Positions 1-8,623 of a stretch of 64,000 nucleotides of DNA are shown here, piece by piece. The number at the start of each line of letters is the position of its first letter. The stretch's first letter is position 1. The stretch spans positions 124,001-188,000 of the forward strand of contig NZ_PIZV01000070.1 in the NCBI RefSeq assembly GCF_002835665.1, read 5' to 3'. The notes under the pieces were generated by a model. That model was not told where the DNA came from. It did not search any database and worked only from the letters and a program-made list of their open reading frames with translations. Origin of the DNA: Chryseobacterium sp. PMSZPI. Lineage in GTDB: Bacteria; Bacteroidota; Bacteroidia; Flavobacteriales; Weeksellaceae. The position numbers and the translations under genes are program-made.

Positions 1-268
1 AAAGAATCAACAAAGTTACCATCTTATCCCTTACTTTGAATCGCATTTTCATTCTGAGAACAACTGGCATACATGCCCCCATCCCAATTGTGGTGGCATA
101 ATTAGCCCACATAAAATATTCTGTCAACGCACCGGAACCACTCACCAGAGAACTGATATTTCCGGTATACACCCCACCGAGAGGCATTACCACCGCAAGC
201 AGTAATACGATCAGCAGAAGTTGTATGGGTTTTGGTACCCAGTCGTTATATAATCCTTTATTGTACAT
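1..268 (-). CDS. MFS drug efflux transporter, N-terminal part (cut by window edge)
   Basis: The reading frame runs leftward from an ATG at 266-268 and leaves the window after about 89 codons, so only the N-terminus is visible. It begins MYNKGLYNDWVPKP, followed by a long hydrophobic segment (QLLLIVLLLAVVMPLGGVY) and a second membrane-like stretch (WANYATTIGMGACMPVVL). The next two upstream genes on this strand encode a HlyD-type adaptor and a TolC-type outer-membrane channel. A tripartite efflux system of the EmrAB-TolC kind is therefore expected, with this protein as the inner-membrane pump. The family call (DHA2-like major facilitator) rests mostly on operon context, because the diagnostic helices lie outside the window. 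Confidence 0.7.
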   Translation of the reverse strand, partial: MYNKGLYNDWVPKPIQLLLIVLLLAVVMPLGGVYTGNISSLVSGSGALTEYFMWANYATTIGMGACMPVVLRMKMRFKVRDKMVTLLIL

Positions 269-368
269 ATTTTTTAGATAATAGATTTCAGATATCAGAT
301 GACAGACTTTCAATATTCAATCTTAATGTTCCATTGCATTATGCCTGGAATCTGATATCTTCCATCTT

Positions 369-1487
369 TTAGTCTTTATTGATATTCACATTCATATTCA
401 TCCCTGCGCTCAACTTATCCAGATCTTCTTTTTTATTGGAAGCTGTAAATTCGATTCTTACAGGAATTCTTTGCTGGACTTTGATAAAGTTTCCGGTAGA
501 ATTATCTGTTGGCACACTTGAATATTTTGATCCGGTAGCTGCAGACACTGCTGTTACTACTCCTTCAAATTTTTGCCCTCCTAAAGCATCTGCGCTCATT
601 GTGATCTTCTCTCCTATTTTAATATTTGGCATCTGACTTTCAAGGAAATTGGCTGTAACCCATTTTTGTCCATTTAAAACAATGGTAGCCACTTGTTGTC
701 CCGGTTGAATCAATTGCCCCTCAGAGATTGTTCTTCTTCCCATCACCCCATCATAAGGCGCTGTAATAACGGTATACGAAAGATTAATCTTTGCCATATC
801 CAATGCAGATTTTGTTCTTTTAATTTCCGCATCATTGATTCCTAATCTGCTTTTTACCTCTGTAGTGGAAAGATTTGCCGACTGTTTTTGATTGACTAAT
901 GTTTCGTAAGCCGCTTTTTGAGCATCATATTCAGTTTTTACCTGATCGTATTGTTGTCTGGTAACCGCTTCAGCAGCCAAAAGGTTTTTATATCTGTTTA
1001 AATTCTGTTCCGCATTCCACAATCTAGCTTTGGCTCCGGCAATATTAGACTGCATTACGTTGATGTTATTGGAAACCGTATTCACAGAAGAACCTGTCGC
1101 TGTTTTCTGAGCGATTGCATTTTGATAAGCCGCTTCAGCCTGTCCCAATTGAGTAAGGATTTCACGGTTATCAAGAATCACCAATGTGTCTCCTTTTTTT
1201 ACCTTTTGGTGTTCAATAAACTTAATATCTTTAATATAAGCAGAGACCCTTGTATTGATCGGATTGATAAATTCTTCTACCTGAGCTGCCTCCGTATATG
1301 TTTTGTTTCCGATGTGGAAATATTCACGGATCAACCAAAATAATCCGAAACCTATCACCAGAAAAACGATGATATTGGAAATGATCGCTCTGATTTTATT
1401 TTTTTTATTTTGCTTCTTTTTCCCTTCTCCGCTTGGTCTTACCGGAGTTTGTGTTGTATTTTGAGTGGTTTGTTCCTTGTTTTCCAT
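369..1487 (-). CDS. HlyD/EmrA-family periplasmic adaptor of a tripartite efflux pump
   Basis: This 372-residue protein has a short polar cytoplasmic N-terminus rich in Lys. One membrane anchor follows at about residues 33-53, then a lipoyl-type half motif, a long Ala/Gln-rich coiled-coil hairpin (about 105-235) and the second barrel half (YTVITAPYDGVMGRRTISEGQ). That order is typical of membrane-fusion proteins that link an inner-membrane pump to an outer-membrane channel. It lies 25 bases downstream of the tolC-like gene and about 100 bases upstream of the MFS gene, all on one strand, so the three are probably co-transcribed. The substrate is unknown. The EmrA subgroup is inferred from the MFS partner. 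Confidence 0.88.
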   Translation of the reverse strand: MENKEQTTQNTTQTPVRPSGEGKKKQNKKNKIRAIISNIIVFLVIGFGLFWLIREYFHIGNKTYTEAAQVEEFINPINTRVSAYIKDIKFIEHQKVKKGDTLVILDNREILTQLGQAEAAYQNAIAQKTATGSSVNTVSNNINVMQSNIAGAKARLWNAEQNLNRYKNLLAAEAVTRQQYDQVKTEYDAQKAAYETLVNQKQSANLSTTEVKSRLGINDAEIKRTKSALDMAKINLSYTVITAPYDGVMGRRTISEGQLIQPGQQVATIVLNGQKWVTANFLESQMPNIKIGEKITMSADALGGQKFEGVVTAVSAATGSKYSSVPTDNSTGNFIKVQQRIPVRIEFTASNKKEDLDKLSAGMNMNVNINKD

Positions 1488-1512
1488 TGTGTTGATTTTC
1501 AGTTTAAAAAAA

Positions 1513-2823
1513 TTAAAGTGTTCCTGTAGACTTCAAAAGGTTATAATATTGATATAAAACATTGATTTCCGCATTGGCATAATCCAGTTCTGATTGTAGT
1601 TTCTGGTTTTGTGCATCAATCATCTCCGCTTGTACTGCCAATTGATTCAGATATTTGGCTTCCGTAATTTTATAGTTTTCTTCGGCAAGTCTTTTGGAAT
1701 CATTCAGTATCTCTGCCTGTTGGATAGCTTCCTGGTATTTGGTATACGCTGCATTTACTCCCATATCAATATTCTGCTGTACCAAAGTCATGGCGTCATT
1801 GGCCTGAGATTTTTGCATTTCCCCCAATTTTACCTTCTCTTTGGTCTTATACAGGTTATCTATATTGTAACTAAGAGAGACCCCTGTTTGCCATCCTCCT
1901 GAATACATATCTAAAACAGGAGTTCTGGTAGTAATTGGCCTTTGTAAAGTATATCCACCGAATCCTGCTACAGTAGGCATATTATCGGTCTTGATAATTT
2001 CGATGTTCTTATCCGCTACATCTATATTTTTCTTTGCTGATTTCAGAATTGGATTGCTGTCATGGGCAAGATTGCTATAATAATCCATCCCAATCCCTGC
2101 ATCCTTATTCTCTAAACTTTCTGTCGGAACAATTTCCGTATCAGATGATAAACCTAGAGCAATGTTTAAATTATAATTAAGGATTTTTTTATTGTTCGTA
2201 AGTGTCAGGATACCCTGATCCAGGTTTTTGATCGCCAGTTCACCACGAATCACTTCGTTTCTGGTAACCATTCCTTGCTGATAAAATTTCTGAATATTTT
2301 TAAGACGTTCCTGAGCCAGTTTTTTATTATTTTGAAACACCTCTTCCTGATTCATGATTTTATATACATCCAGATAGTTTGAAATTACCAAAAATTTCAC
2401 ATCCTGTTTGTTTTTCTCCAAATCCAGTTCAGAAAGCTGTTCACGAAGTCCTGCCATTTCAATAGACTTATTTACTAATCCTCCCTTAAAGATCAGTTGA
2501 GTAGCCTGTACAGCATAAGAACTTCCATAATGAGGCATAGGAATTTTCGTAGAATTTGAAAAATCTTTATCAATAGCTAGTGCATCTCCCAAATAAAACT
2601 GACTTGTAGAAGCCGTAATGGTAGGTAGCTTTTGAAGCTTGGTAATATTGGTGTTCTGTTTCGCAATATCAATATTTTGAGCTGAAACTTTTAACTGCTG
2701 ATGATTTCGGACTGCTAATTCGGCAACCTCACCTGCGGTCATCTGTTTGATTTGTTGCGAAAAAAACAGCGCAGGGAAAGCCGCTATCAGAATAGATAGT
2801 GCTGTTTTTATTTTCTTTGTCAT
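1513..2823 (-). CDS. TolC-family outer-membrane efflux channel
   Basis: This 436-residue protein starts with a signal peptide (MTKKIKTALSILIAAFPALFFSQQ). Two long helical, Gln/Asn/Lys-rich repeats follow, with the spacing expected of the outer-membrane efflux protein family: a first half ending near the NYNLNIALGLSSDTEIVP segment, and a second starting at SNPILKSAKKNIDVADKNIE. It would form the trimeric channel through which the adjacent HlyD/MFS pump exports its substrate. It is the first structural gene of the operon. A consensus promoter and a palindrome lie directly upstream, between it and the araC-type gene. A few closely related channels serve type I secretion instead, but the MFS partner favours small-molecule efflux. 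Confidence 0.9.
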   Translation of the reverse strand: MTKKIKTALSILIAAFPALFFSQQIKQMTAGEVAELAVRNHQQLKVSAQNIDIAKQNTNITKLQKLPTITASTSQFYLGDALAIDKDFSNSTKIPMPHYGSSYAVQATQLIFKGGLVNKSIEMAGLREQLSELDLEKNKQDVKFLVISNYLDVYKIMNQEEVFQNNKKLAQERLKNIQKFYQQGMVTRNEVIRGELAIKNLDQGILTLTNNKKILNYNLNIALGLSSDTEIVPTESLENKDAGIGMDYYSNLAHDSNPILKSAKKNIDVADKNIEIIKTDNMPTVAGFGGYTLQRPITTRTPVLDMYSGGWQTGVSLSYNIDNLYKTKEKVKLGEMQKSQANDAMTLVQQNIDMGVNAAYTKYQEAIQQAEILNDSKRLAEENYKITEAKYLNQLAVQAEMIDAQNQKLQSELDYANAEINVLYQYYNLLKSTGTL

Positions 2824-2843
2824 TTTACCTTGTTTTACAGATG

Positions 2844-2874
2844 CAAAGTTAGGCCAACAACAAAATCAATCAAA
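2844..2874 (-). promoter_or_regulatory. Bacteroidota-type promoter of the tolC-hlyD-MFS operon
   Basis: On the minus strand TTTG (2874-2871) is separated by exactly 19 bases from TAACTTTG (2851-2844). This matches the Bacteroidota housekeeping consensus (TTTG-N19-TAnnTTTG). It would start transcription about 15-20 bases before the tolC start codon at 2823. Confidence 0.7.
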
Positions 2875-2883
2875 TGTTTGATT
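2868..2883. promoter_or_regulatory. Palindrome overlapping the tolC -33 box, possible operator
   Basis: The plus strand reads AATCAAATGTTTGATT, with 7-base arms around a 2-base centre. It covers the -33 element of the tolC promoter. A second ACATTTGA word (minus strand) lies further upstream near the end of the araC gene. Binding by the neighbouring AraC-family protein is an inference from position; AraC proteins more often use direct repeats. Confidence 0.45.
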
Positions 2884-2912
2884 TTTGGAAAAAGATGTTC
2901 AAATGTAAGATT

Positions 2913-3758
2913 TTAATTTTCAAACTGACGTCTGTATTGTCTGGGACTTACTTCGAGATACTTTTTAAAAAAATGAGAAAACGAGTACTGATCACTGAAT
3001 CCAAGGATAGATGAAATCTCAGAAACAGGTTTATTAGAAGAGTTTAAAAGCACTTTCGCTTCATTGATGACGATTAAAGCAATAATCTGGCTGGCAGATT
3101 TTCCCGTAATCGATTTCACAACAGATGAAAGATGTCTGGTTGTAATCGATTGTCGCTCGGCATAAAACTCGACCGTTCTTTCCGTAAGATGATATTCAGA
3201 AAGATCAGTAAGAAACACAAAAACGATTTCTTCCTGTCTGGACATTTGGTTCATGGAATTGTTATCTTCTTTAGAAATAATCCCCGCCATTTGATAGCAA
3301 AAAACAGAGAAAAGATGTTCCACCATTTCTTTTTTGTACAACATTTCCGTTTCGGAATCAAGAATATACTTCAGAAAATTGACGCTTTTCCAAACCACTT
3401 CCATTTCATTTTCAGGAAAAGGAACTCCTTTATTCATTTGCTGTCTGAAATAACGATAAGTGATCAGCCGATTAAACTTCAAAGATAAAGCCGAGATAAA
3501 TTCTCTTTTATAAGAAACCATTCTGGATTGAAAATCGTCACTCACTCCCACTACTTCATAAATAGTCTGTGGGTCAGTTACCATAAACATATTGGCAGAG
3601 ATTTCCAAATCACTGAAGTGCTGCCTCAGCTTTAAGGTTCCGGATTTAATAAAAATAAACGCCGGATTATCCGGTCGAAACGGTTTACCGACGGCAATTC
3701 GCTCAAAAATATTATGTTGTGTAAAAATTTCAACTCCGAATTTTTCTAAGGCAGACAT
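2913..3758 (-). CDS. AraC-family transcriptional regulator of the efflux operon
   Basis: This 281-residue protein has an N-terminal cupin-like sensing region and a C-terminal pair of helix-turn-helix motifs from about residue 185. The second ends in the family signature (ISSILGFSDQYSFSHFFKKYLEVSPRQYRRQF). It lies upstream of and on the same strand as tolC-hlyD-MFS, separated by 89 bases that hold the operon promoter, so it most likely controls that pump. Its own start is close to a promoter: TACATTTG at 3770-3763 ends 4 bases before the ATG, giving a very short or absent leader. The inducing ligand is unknown. Confidence 0.88.
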   Translation of the reverse strand: MSALEKFGVEIFTQHNIFERIAVGKPFRPDNPAFIFIKSGTLKLRQHFSDLEISANMFMVTDPQTIYEVVGVSDDFQSRMVSYKREFISALSLKFNRLITYRYFRQQMNKGVPFPENEMEVVWKSVNFLKYILDSETEMLYKKEMVEHLFSVFCYQMAGIISKEDNNSMNQMSRQEEIVFVFLTDLSEYHLTERTVEFYAERQSITTRHLSSVVKSITGKSASQIIALIVINEAKVLLNSSNKPVSEISSILGFSDQYSFSHFFKKYLEVSPRQYRRQFEN

Positions 3759-3762
3759 AACA

Positions 3763-3794
3763 CAAATGTAAGCAAACTTACCAGTGATTACAAA
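3763..3794 (-). promoter_or_regulatory. Promoter of the araC-type regulator
   Basis: On the minus strand TTTG (3794-3791) lies 20 bases before TACATTTG (3770-3763). The -7 box ends 4 bases upstream of the ATG at 3758, so the transcript would be leaderless or nearly so. Confidence 0.55.
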
Positions 3795-3830
3795 ATTTTA
3801 TTATTTTAGCATTTACCTAATCCTTATGAT

Positions 3831-4304
3831 ATGAGAAAGGTTGATTTATTATTTGCGGAATATAGTAAAAGTCATAGAAACGCAACCAACAAATTCATCC
3901 ACTGGATTTGTGTGCCTTTAATTTTCTGGACGATTCTCGGTTTTGTATCCCTGATTCCGGCACCACACCTCTGTATTTCTTACTTCGGATGCATCAGTAT
4001 GGTAAGTCTTATTACCATTGTATTGATCACCTTTTTTTATTTACGGCTTTCGTTACGAATGAGTATTATTATGGTCTTTATGATGCTTTTGATGGAACAC
4101 TTTCTATATCTCACCAATATTCAATTTGGTAGACAATCATGGATCATCTACCTTGCTGTTTTTGTTATCACGTGGATCTTCCAGTTTATCGGGCATAAAA
4201 TTGAAGGGAAAAAGCCTTCTTTTCTCAAAGATCTTCAATTTCTGTTAATAGGACCGATTTGGTTATTAGGTTTTATTCTAAAAAAAACTGGAATCAGATA
4301 CTAG
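3831..4304 (+). CDS. Mpo1-like (DUF962) membrane protein
   Basis: This 157-residue protein opens with MRKVDLLFAEYSKSHRNATNKFIHWICVP and closes with IFQFIGHKIEGKKPSFLKDLQFLLIGPIWLL. Both segments are hallmarks of the DUF962/YGL010w family, and four hydrophobic helices are visible. The yeast member Mpo1 is an Fe(II)-dependent dioxygenase of 2-hydroxy fatty acid alpha-oxidation. The His residues in the HW and GHK contexts, thought to bind the metal, are present here. The role in this bacterium is not known. The gene is divergent from the araC-type gene, and a 72-base spacer between them carries the promoters. Confidence 0.82.
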   Translation: MRKVDLLFAEYSKSHRNATNKFIHWICVPLIFWTILGFVSLIPAPHLCISYFGCISMVSLITIVLITFFYLRLSLRMSIIMVFMMLLMEHFLYLTNIQFGRQSWIIYLAVFVITWIFQFIGHKIEGKKPSFLKDLQFLLIGPIWLLGFILKKTGIRY

Positions 4305-4389
4305 CCTTACACAGCTACCAGTCATCTGAAATAATCAAGTATTCATAGATTTTAAGCATACTTTTTGATGGTATCATAGAAAAACAACT

Positions 4390-5265
4390 ATGAAGAATAT
4401 TCTTTTACCTTTACTCTGTCTTATCCTTATCAATTGCAGCCAATCGGGACCGGCCCAACATGAAGCTAAAGCGGACCTGGTCGATATGATTTCTGAAGAC
4501 AAAGTTCAGATTAGCAATCTATCGCCGCCAAGTTCAGTTTCTGAAAAGTTTCTCCCGGACGAGAAGTCAAATTCAAACTCTGTTTCACAGCATAAAACAG
4601 ATACCATCTCCAGAAAAGTCATCAAAGATGGTGATATGAGAATTCAGGTGGGAGATCTTAAAAAAGCACAAAATCAGATCACTGATATTCTAAAGAACAA
4701 TAATGCTTATATCCAGAAAGAAGATTTCCGGAATACAGACACGGATGAAAATCTTAATCTGGTCATCAGAGTCCCTTATAAAAGCTTTGATACTCTTATC
4801 AATTCCTTTTCGGACGGCGTAGGTTCTGTTCTATCAAAAAATATTTCATCCAACGATGTTACTGAAGAATACACCGACATTTCCATCAAACTAGCCAACA
4901 AAAAAATCTACCTTGAAAAATATCGAGACATGCTCAAAAATGCCTCCACGACAAAGGATATGCTAGAAATACAGGAGAAAATCCGAGGATTGGAAGACGA
5001 AATTGATGTAGCGGAAGGCAGGCTCCGTTTCATCAACGACAGGGTCAATTACAGTACCTTAAACCTCAGTTTATACAAAGAAAAAATCAGAAGTTCAACA
5101 ACTTCAAAAATTGGTTTTGGAAGCCGCTTTATAGATTCTTTTACAGAAGGCTGGAACAGCTTTGTAAGTTTTTTCCTTGGTCTTATTTCTCTGTGGCCAT
5201 TCTTTTTAATTTTTCCATTCCTTATCTTTCTTTGGAGAAAATGGAAGTCAAGAAAAAAGAAATAA
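4390..5265 (+). CDS. DUF4349 lipoprotein
   Basis: This 291-residue protein has a type II signal peptide with lipobox LINC (Cys16), so it is probably lipid-anchored. A low-complexity linker follows, then a DUF4349 domain (about 75-255): the conserved start (RKVIKDGDMRIQVGDL), a middle IRVPYKSFDTLINSF strand, an EEYTDISIKLANKKIYLEKY segment and a coiled coil. A C-terminal membrane helix (about 258-281) and a very basic tail (RKWKSRKKK) complete it. Having both a lipid anchor and a C-terminal helix is usual for this family. Function is unknown; envelope-associated roles have been proposed. A hairpin terminator follows at 5305. Confidence 0.82.
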   Translation: MKNILLPLLCLILINCSQSGPAQHEAKADLVDMISEDKVQISNLSPPSSVSEKFLPDEKSNSNSVSQHKTDTISRKVIKDGDMRIQVGDLKKAQNQITDILKNNNAYIQKEDFRNTDTDENLNLVIRVPYKSFDTLINSFSDGVGSVLSKNISSNDVTEEYTDISIKLANKKIYLEKYRDMLKNASTTKDMLEIQEKIRGLEDEIDVAEGRLRFINDRVNYSTLNLSLYKEKIRSSTTSKIGFGSRFIDSFTEGWNSFVSFFLGLISLWPFFLIFPFLIFLWRKWKSRKKK

Positions 5266-5304
5266 ATACCTATATCTTAAACTTCAACTCATTTTTAAAT
5301 AAAA

Positions 5305-5331
5305 AATCCGGGCATCTACGATGCCCGGATT
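5305..5331 (+). terminator. Intrinsic terminator after the DUF4349 gene
   Basis: The 11-base arms AATCCGGGCAT and ATGCCCGGATT pair perfectly around a 5-base loop. A weak T-rich tail follows. It lies 40 bases after the stop codon. Confidence 0.7.
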
Positions 5332-5521
5332 CTTATTGCATTATCAACAATTCAATATCTGAAAAGATCTTCAACGACCTTCTAAACTTGTTATTGTAAA
5401 CCTATTCAAACAAGAATGGTGCAAAGCTAGCGTTAAAAGCTGTTAAATAGTAAGAGGAGTAAAAAACAACCTCATTCACCATAAAAAATTTTAAGATTGT
5501 CCTGCGCTCAAAAATTATTTA

Positions 5522-5765
5522 AATAACCTGAATTCGGGATAAGAATTTTCTATTTTAATCAGGCTGGAAGCTGGGAGCTGGAAGAAGTAAGTTATTCAGG
5601 TTATAAAGAACAGTTTTTCCCATATTTTCATCTTTTTTAAACAATGATGATATTAAATTTATGGTAACCATCTATAGATAATGGGACTGAAAATAACTTC
5701 CAGCCTCCCTCTTCCAGCTTCCAATAATCTAAATCTTAATTTCCTTAACCCGAACTCAGGTTAAA
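5522..5765. repeat. Mosaic inverted-repeat element between convergent genes
   Basis: The left arm begins near 5525 with AACCTGAATTCGGG and runs into a GCTGGAAG/GGAGCTGGAAG word repeat (5561-5586). The right arm is its imperfect reverse complement: CTTCCAGC words at 5698-5722, then AACCCGAACTCAGGTT at 5748-5763. The core of about 110 bases between the arms is AT-rich and non-coding. There is no transposase, so it resembles a MITE- or REP-like spacer element. It fills most of the 500-base gene-free gap between the DUF4349 gene and the methyltransferase. The rest of the gap shows nothing further. Confidence 0.55.
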
Positions 5766-5767
5766 TA

Positions 5768-6466
5768 TTATTTTCCAAGTACAAAAACTGCAGGAATTTT
5801 ATGAAGTTCAGGCTTTTGTTTTTGCCAGTCTTTAATGGTTTTTGTTTTAATAAATTCATGCTCTGCATCATTGATATTAGCAGCAATACAAAGTTTAGTA
5901 TTGGGAGGCAGAAACTTCGTCAGGTCCTCAAAAAGCTGGTTATTTCTGTAAGGAGTTTCCATAAAAATTTGTGAATATCCTGTTTTCTGAACAAGGTTTT
6001 CCAAATGCAGAATTTGTTTTTTCTTTTCGCCCTTATCTATCGGTAGATACCCATGAAAAGTAAATTCCTGTCCATTAAATCCACTGGAAATTAATGCTAA
6101 AATAATGGAAGATGGCCCTGAAATAGGAATAACCCTAATGTCTTTTTCATGACACCATTTTACGATCAAATTCCCAGGATCAGCAATACAAGGTAGCCCA
6201 GCTTCTGAAAGTAACCCAAAATCCTGTCCTTTCAACATCAATTGTTGAGCCTCCTTAATATCTGCATTCTCTGTATATTTATCCAACAAAAACAGCTTCA
6301 AATCTGCCTGTTTTTTTTCAGGAGCAAAAAATTTGATCACCTTTCTTGCTGTTTTTTCATTTTCTACAAAGAAATAATCAGTTTGCATGATATAATCTTT
6401 TATAACAGGAGAAAAATGAGTGATAGCCGTATTTTCTGATAAATAAGCAGGAAGTAAAAAAAGCAT
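5768..6466 (-). CDS. SAM-dependent methyltransferase, RsmI-like tetrapyrrole methylase fold
   Basis: This 232-residue protein contains the loop LLSEAGLPCIADPGN (about 86-99), equivalent to the VSDAGTP.ISDPG motif of RsmI. It also has the PISGPSSIILALISSGFNG segment and the FMETPYRNNQLFEDL motif, all characteristic of the tetrapyrrole methylase superfamily. RsmI 2'-O-methylates C1402 of 16S rRNA. This protein is shorter, lacks the RsmI C-terminal region and has a diverged N-terminus, so its target may differ. It lies 24 bases downstream of the phosphatase gene on the same strand, probably in one transcript. Confidence 0.75.
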   Translation of the reverse strand: MLFLLPAYLSENTAITHFSPVIKDYIMQTDYFFVENEKTARKVIKFFAPEKKQADLKLFLLDKYTENADIKEAQQLMLKGQDFGLLSEAGLPCIADPGNLIVKWCHEKDIRVIPISGPSSIILALISSGFNGQEFTFHGYLPIDKGEKKKQILHLENLVQKTGYSQIFMETPYRNNQLFEDLTKFLPPNTKLCIAANINDAEHEFIKTKTIKDWQKQKPELHKIPAVFVLGK

Positions 6467-6490
6467 AAAATAAAAATTATGGATTATACA

Positions 6491-6949
6491 TTATGAATTG
6501 GATCGTTTCAGTTGGTCTATTATTGCATCACAACCTTTATCCAACAATTGAAAAACATTTTCAAAGTCTTTCATATCACCCCAATACGGGTCTGGAACCT
6601 CAGCATTTTTATGATCCCCAATAGCTTCTAAAAATAATGAAATCTTCTGACGTTCTTTCTCATTTTTAGATTTGGAAACCACATCTTCAAACACATCAAT
6701 ATCCATACAATAAATCTTATCGAAAATTTCGAAGTCTTTTGTGGTGATGGGCCTAGATCTTTGTTGGGAAATATCAATACCATGATTTGCAGCAGCCTTA
6801 ATGGCTCTTTTATCGGGATGCTCTCCTTCATGTAAAGAAATTGTACCCGCAGAATCCACTAAAAAATCCGTTGGAACCTTCGCCTTCATAATTCCTTCTG
6901 CCAAAGAGCTTCTGCATATATTTCCTAAGCAGACCATCAATATTTTCAT
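6491..6949 (-). CDS. Low-molecular-weight protein-tyrosine phosphatase
   Basis: This 152-residue protein is the full length for the family. The P-loop CLGNICRS gives the nucleophile Cys7 and phosphate-binding Arg13, and VPDPYWG supplies the general acid Asp120. It hydrolyses phosphotyrosine or small aryl phosphates in the cytoplasm. In bacteria members are often tied to exopolysaccharide tyrosine kinases, but no such kinase is in this window. It is followed closely by the RsmI-like methyltransferase, and dnaA lies upstream on the same strand after about 140 bases. Confidence 0.92.
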   Translation of the reverse strand: MKILMVCLGNICRSSLAEGIMKAKVPTDFLVDSAGTISLHEGEHPDKRAIKAAANHGIDISQQRSRPITTKDFEIFDKIYCMDIDVFEDVVSKSKNEKERQKISLFLEAIGDHKNAEVPDPYWGDMKDFENVFQLLDKGCDAIIDQLKRSNS

Positions 6950-7086
6950 ATTTTTTTATTTAAAAATTGAAAGATTAAAACCTTTTTATTCACCGATGTA
7001 GATTGTGATCTAATAACAAAACTAAATAAAAAATGAAGAATAAAAACTATTCTCCACTTTTCTTATTTCAACTAAACTATTATTTC

Positions 7087-8541
7087 TTAGCTTTTGATTC
7101 TTTCTGTAAGGTCTTTTACATACTTCTTGACTTCTTTATCAATTTTTGATACATCTTTGATGGTGTCGCAAGCATACATTACAGTAGAGTGATCTTTACC
7201 TCCCATTTCTTCTCCAATTTTAGAGAAGGTAGCATTGGTAAGTTCTTTTGAAAAATACATGGCCAATTGTCTTGGAAGTGCAATTTCTCTTTTTCTTGTT
7301 TTTGATAAAAGCTGTTCTTTTTTAATTCCAAAATAATCACATACCACATCCTGAATATAAGGGATATTGATGATTTTTTTCTGGTTGGCAGCAATCTTGT
7401 TGATGGTTTCTTTCAACAATTCCAAGCTTAGATCTGTCTTATAGATCGTAGAGTATGCAATTACAGAGTTGATAATTCCGATCAGCTCTCTTACATTGGT
7501 TTTAGCCTCAGAAGCAAGGAACTCAAGCATATCATCTGGAAGAACAATTCCGTCTCTGCTTAATTTATTCTCGATAATTCTTTTACGAGTTGTTAAATCC
7601 GGAGATTTAATTTCCGCAGAAAGTCCCCATTTAAAACGGGAAACAATCCTGTCCTGAATATCCATAATATCTGCCGGCGCTTTATCTGAAGTAAGGATGA
7701 TTTGTTTTCCATTTTGATGTAAATGATCAAAGATATGGAAGAAGCTATCCTGAGTTGCCGATTTTCCTGATAAGAACTGAATATCATCGATAATCAATAC
7801 ATCTACCATTTGATAGAAATTGGCAAACTCTGTTTGTTTATGTGCTTTTGCCGCAGAAATAAACTGCTGGATAAATTTTTCTGAAGATAAATACAAAACT
7901 ACTTTGTCCGGAAACTGATTCTTTACTTCAAGACCAACAGCCTGCCCTAAGTGTGTTTTTCCAACTCCATAACCACCATATAAAAACAATGGGTTAAAAG
8001 CAGTTGCTCCAGGCCTTTTTGCAATTGATCTGGCTACCGTAGCAGCAAATTTATTACTCTCTCCTTCTACGTAATTATCAAAAGAGAAATCAGCCTTCAA
8101 ATTGGAATCAATATTTACTTTTTTGATTCCGGGAACTACAAACGGGTTTACAATATTAGAAGAGAAACCTTGCGGCATTGTTTCCTGTACTTTTGGAGTA
8201 GGAACACTCTTCCCTTTCATATTCATGGTAACAGGTTTTTCCAGTCCGCTTGGTCTGTTTTCCATTACTGAGTACCATAATTTCACTCCTTTTCCAATAT
8301 TCTTTTTCAGGGCTGCTGAAAGAAGTGATAAGTAGTTATCTTCTATATATTCCTTGTAGAAATCACTAGGAACCATCAAGGTCAAATTGTTATCAACCAA
8401 AGAGAATGGTTGTACTTTATCAAACAATAAATCGAAAGATTTTTCAAGCTTTTTTAAATCAGAATTATCCTCAGCTGCGTTTAGATTATCACGCATAAAC
8501 TGAAGACACCTCTGCCATATCATCATTAAATTTTCATCCAT
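7087..8541 (-). CDS. dnaA: Chromosomal replication initiator DnaA
   Basis: This 484-residue protein has all four DnaA domains: an N-terminal helicase-loading domain (about 1-95), a linker, an AAA+ core and a C-terminal DNA-binding domain. The core carries Walker A GGYGVGKTH (189-197) and Walker B VLIIDDIQFL (Asp252/Asp253). The C-terminal domain has the signature GGKDHSTVMYACDTI. It opens the replication origin by binding DnaA boxes and ATP. I saw no cluster of TTATCCACA-type boxes in either flank, so the origin is not evidently here. The gene is divergent from the thioesterase gene across about 130 bases. Confidence 0.97.
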   Translation of the reverse strand: MDENLMMIWQRCLQFMRDNLNAAEDNSDLKKLEKSFDLLFDKVQPFSLVDNNLTLMVPSDFYKEYIEDNYLSLLSAALKKNIGKGVKLWYSVMENRPSGLEKPVTMNMKGKSVPTPKVQETMPQGFSSNIVNPFVVPGIKKVNIDSNLKADFSFDNYVEGESNKFAATVARSIAKRPGATAFNPLFLYGGYGVGKTHLGQAVGLEVKNQFPDKVVLYLSSEKFIQQFISAAKAHKQTEFANFYQMVDVLIIDDIQFLSGKSATQDSFFHIFDHLHQNGKQIILTSDKAPADIMDIQDRIVSRFKWGLSAEIKSPDLTTRKRIIENKLSRDGIVLPDDMLEFLASEAKTNVRELIGIINSVIAYSTIYKTDLSLELLKETINKIAANQKKIINIPYIQDVVCDYFGIKKEQLLSKTRKREIALPRQLAMYFSKELTNATFSKIGEEMGGKDHSTVMYACDTIKDVSKIDKEVKKYVKDLTERIKS

Positions 8542-8623
8542 ATTTAGCCCCGATTAATTGTTTGTTAGTACTGTTTTTTTGAAGGAAGACAAAGGTCCAA
8601 TTTTTTCTTTTTAAAAAAAAATA

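Noticed and set aside
3132-3488. 118-codon plus-strand frame within the araC-type gene
   Set aside because: Antisense shadow of a gene with intact AraC motifs.
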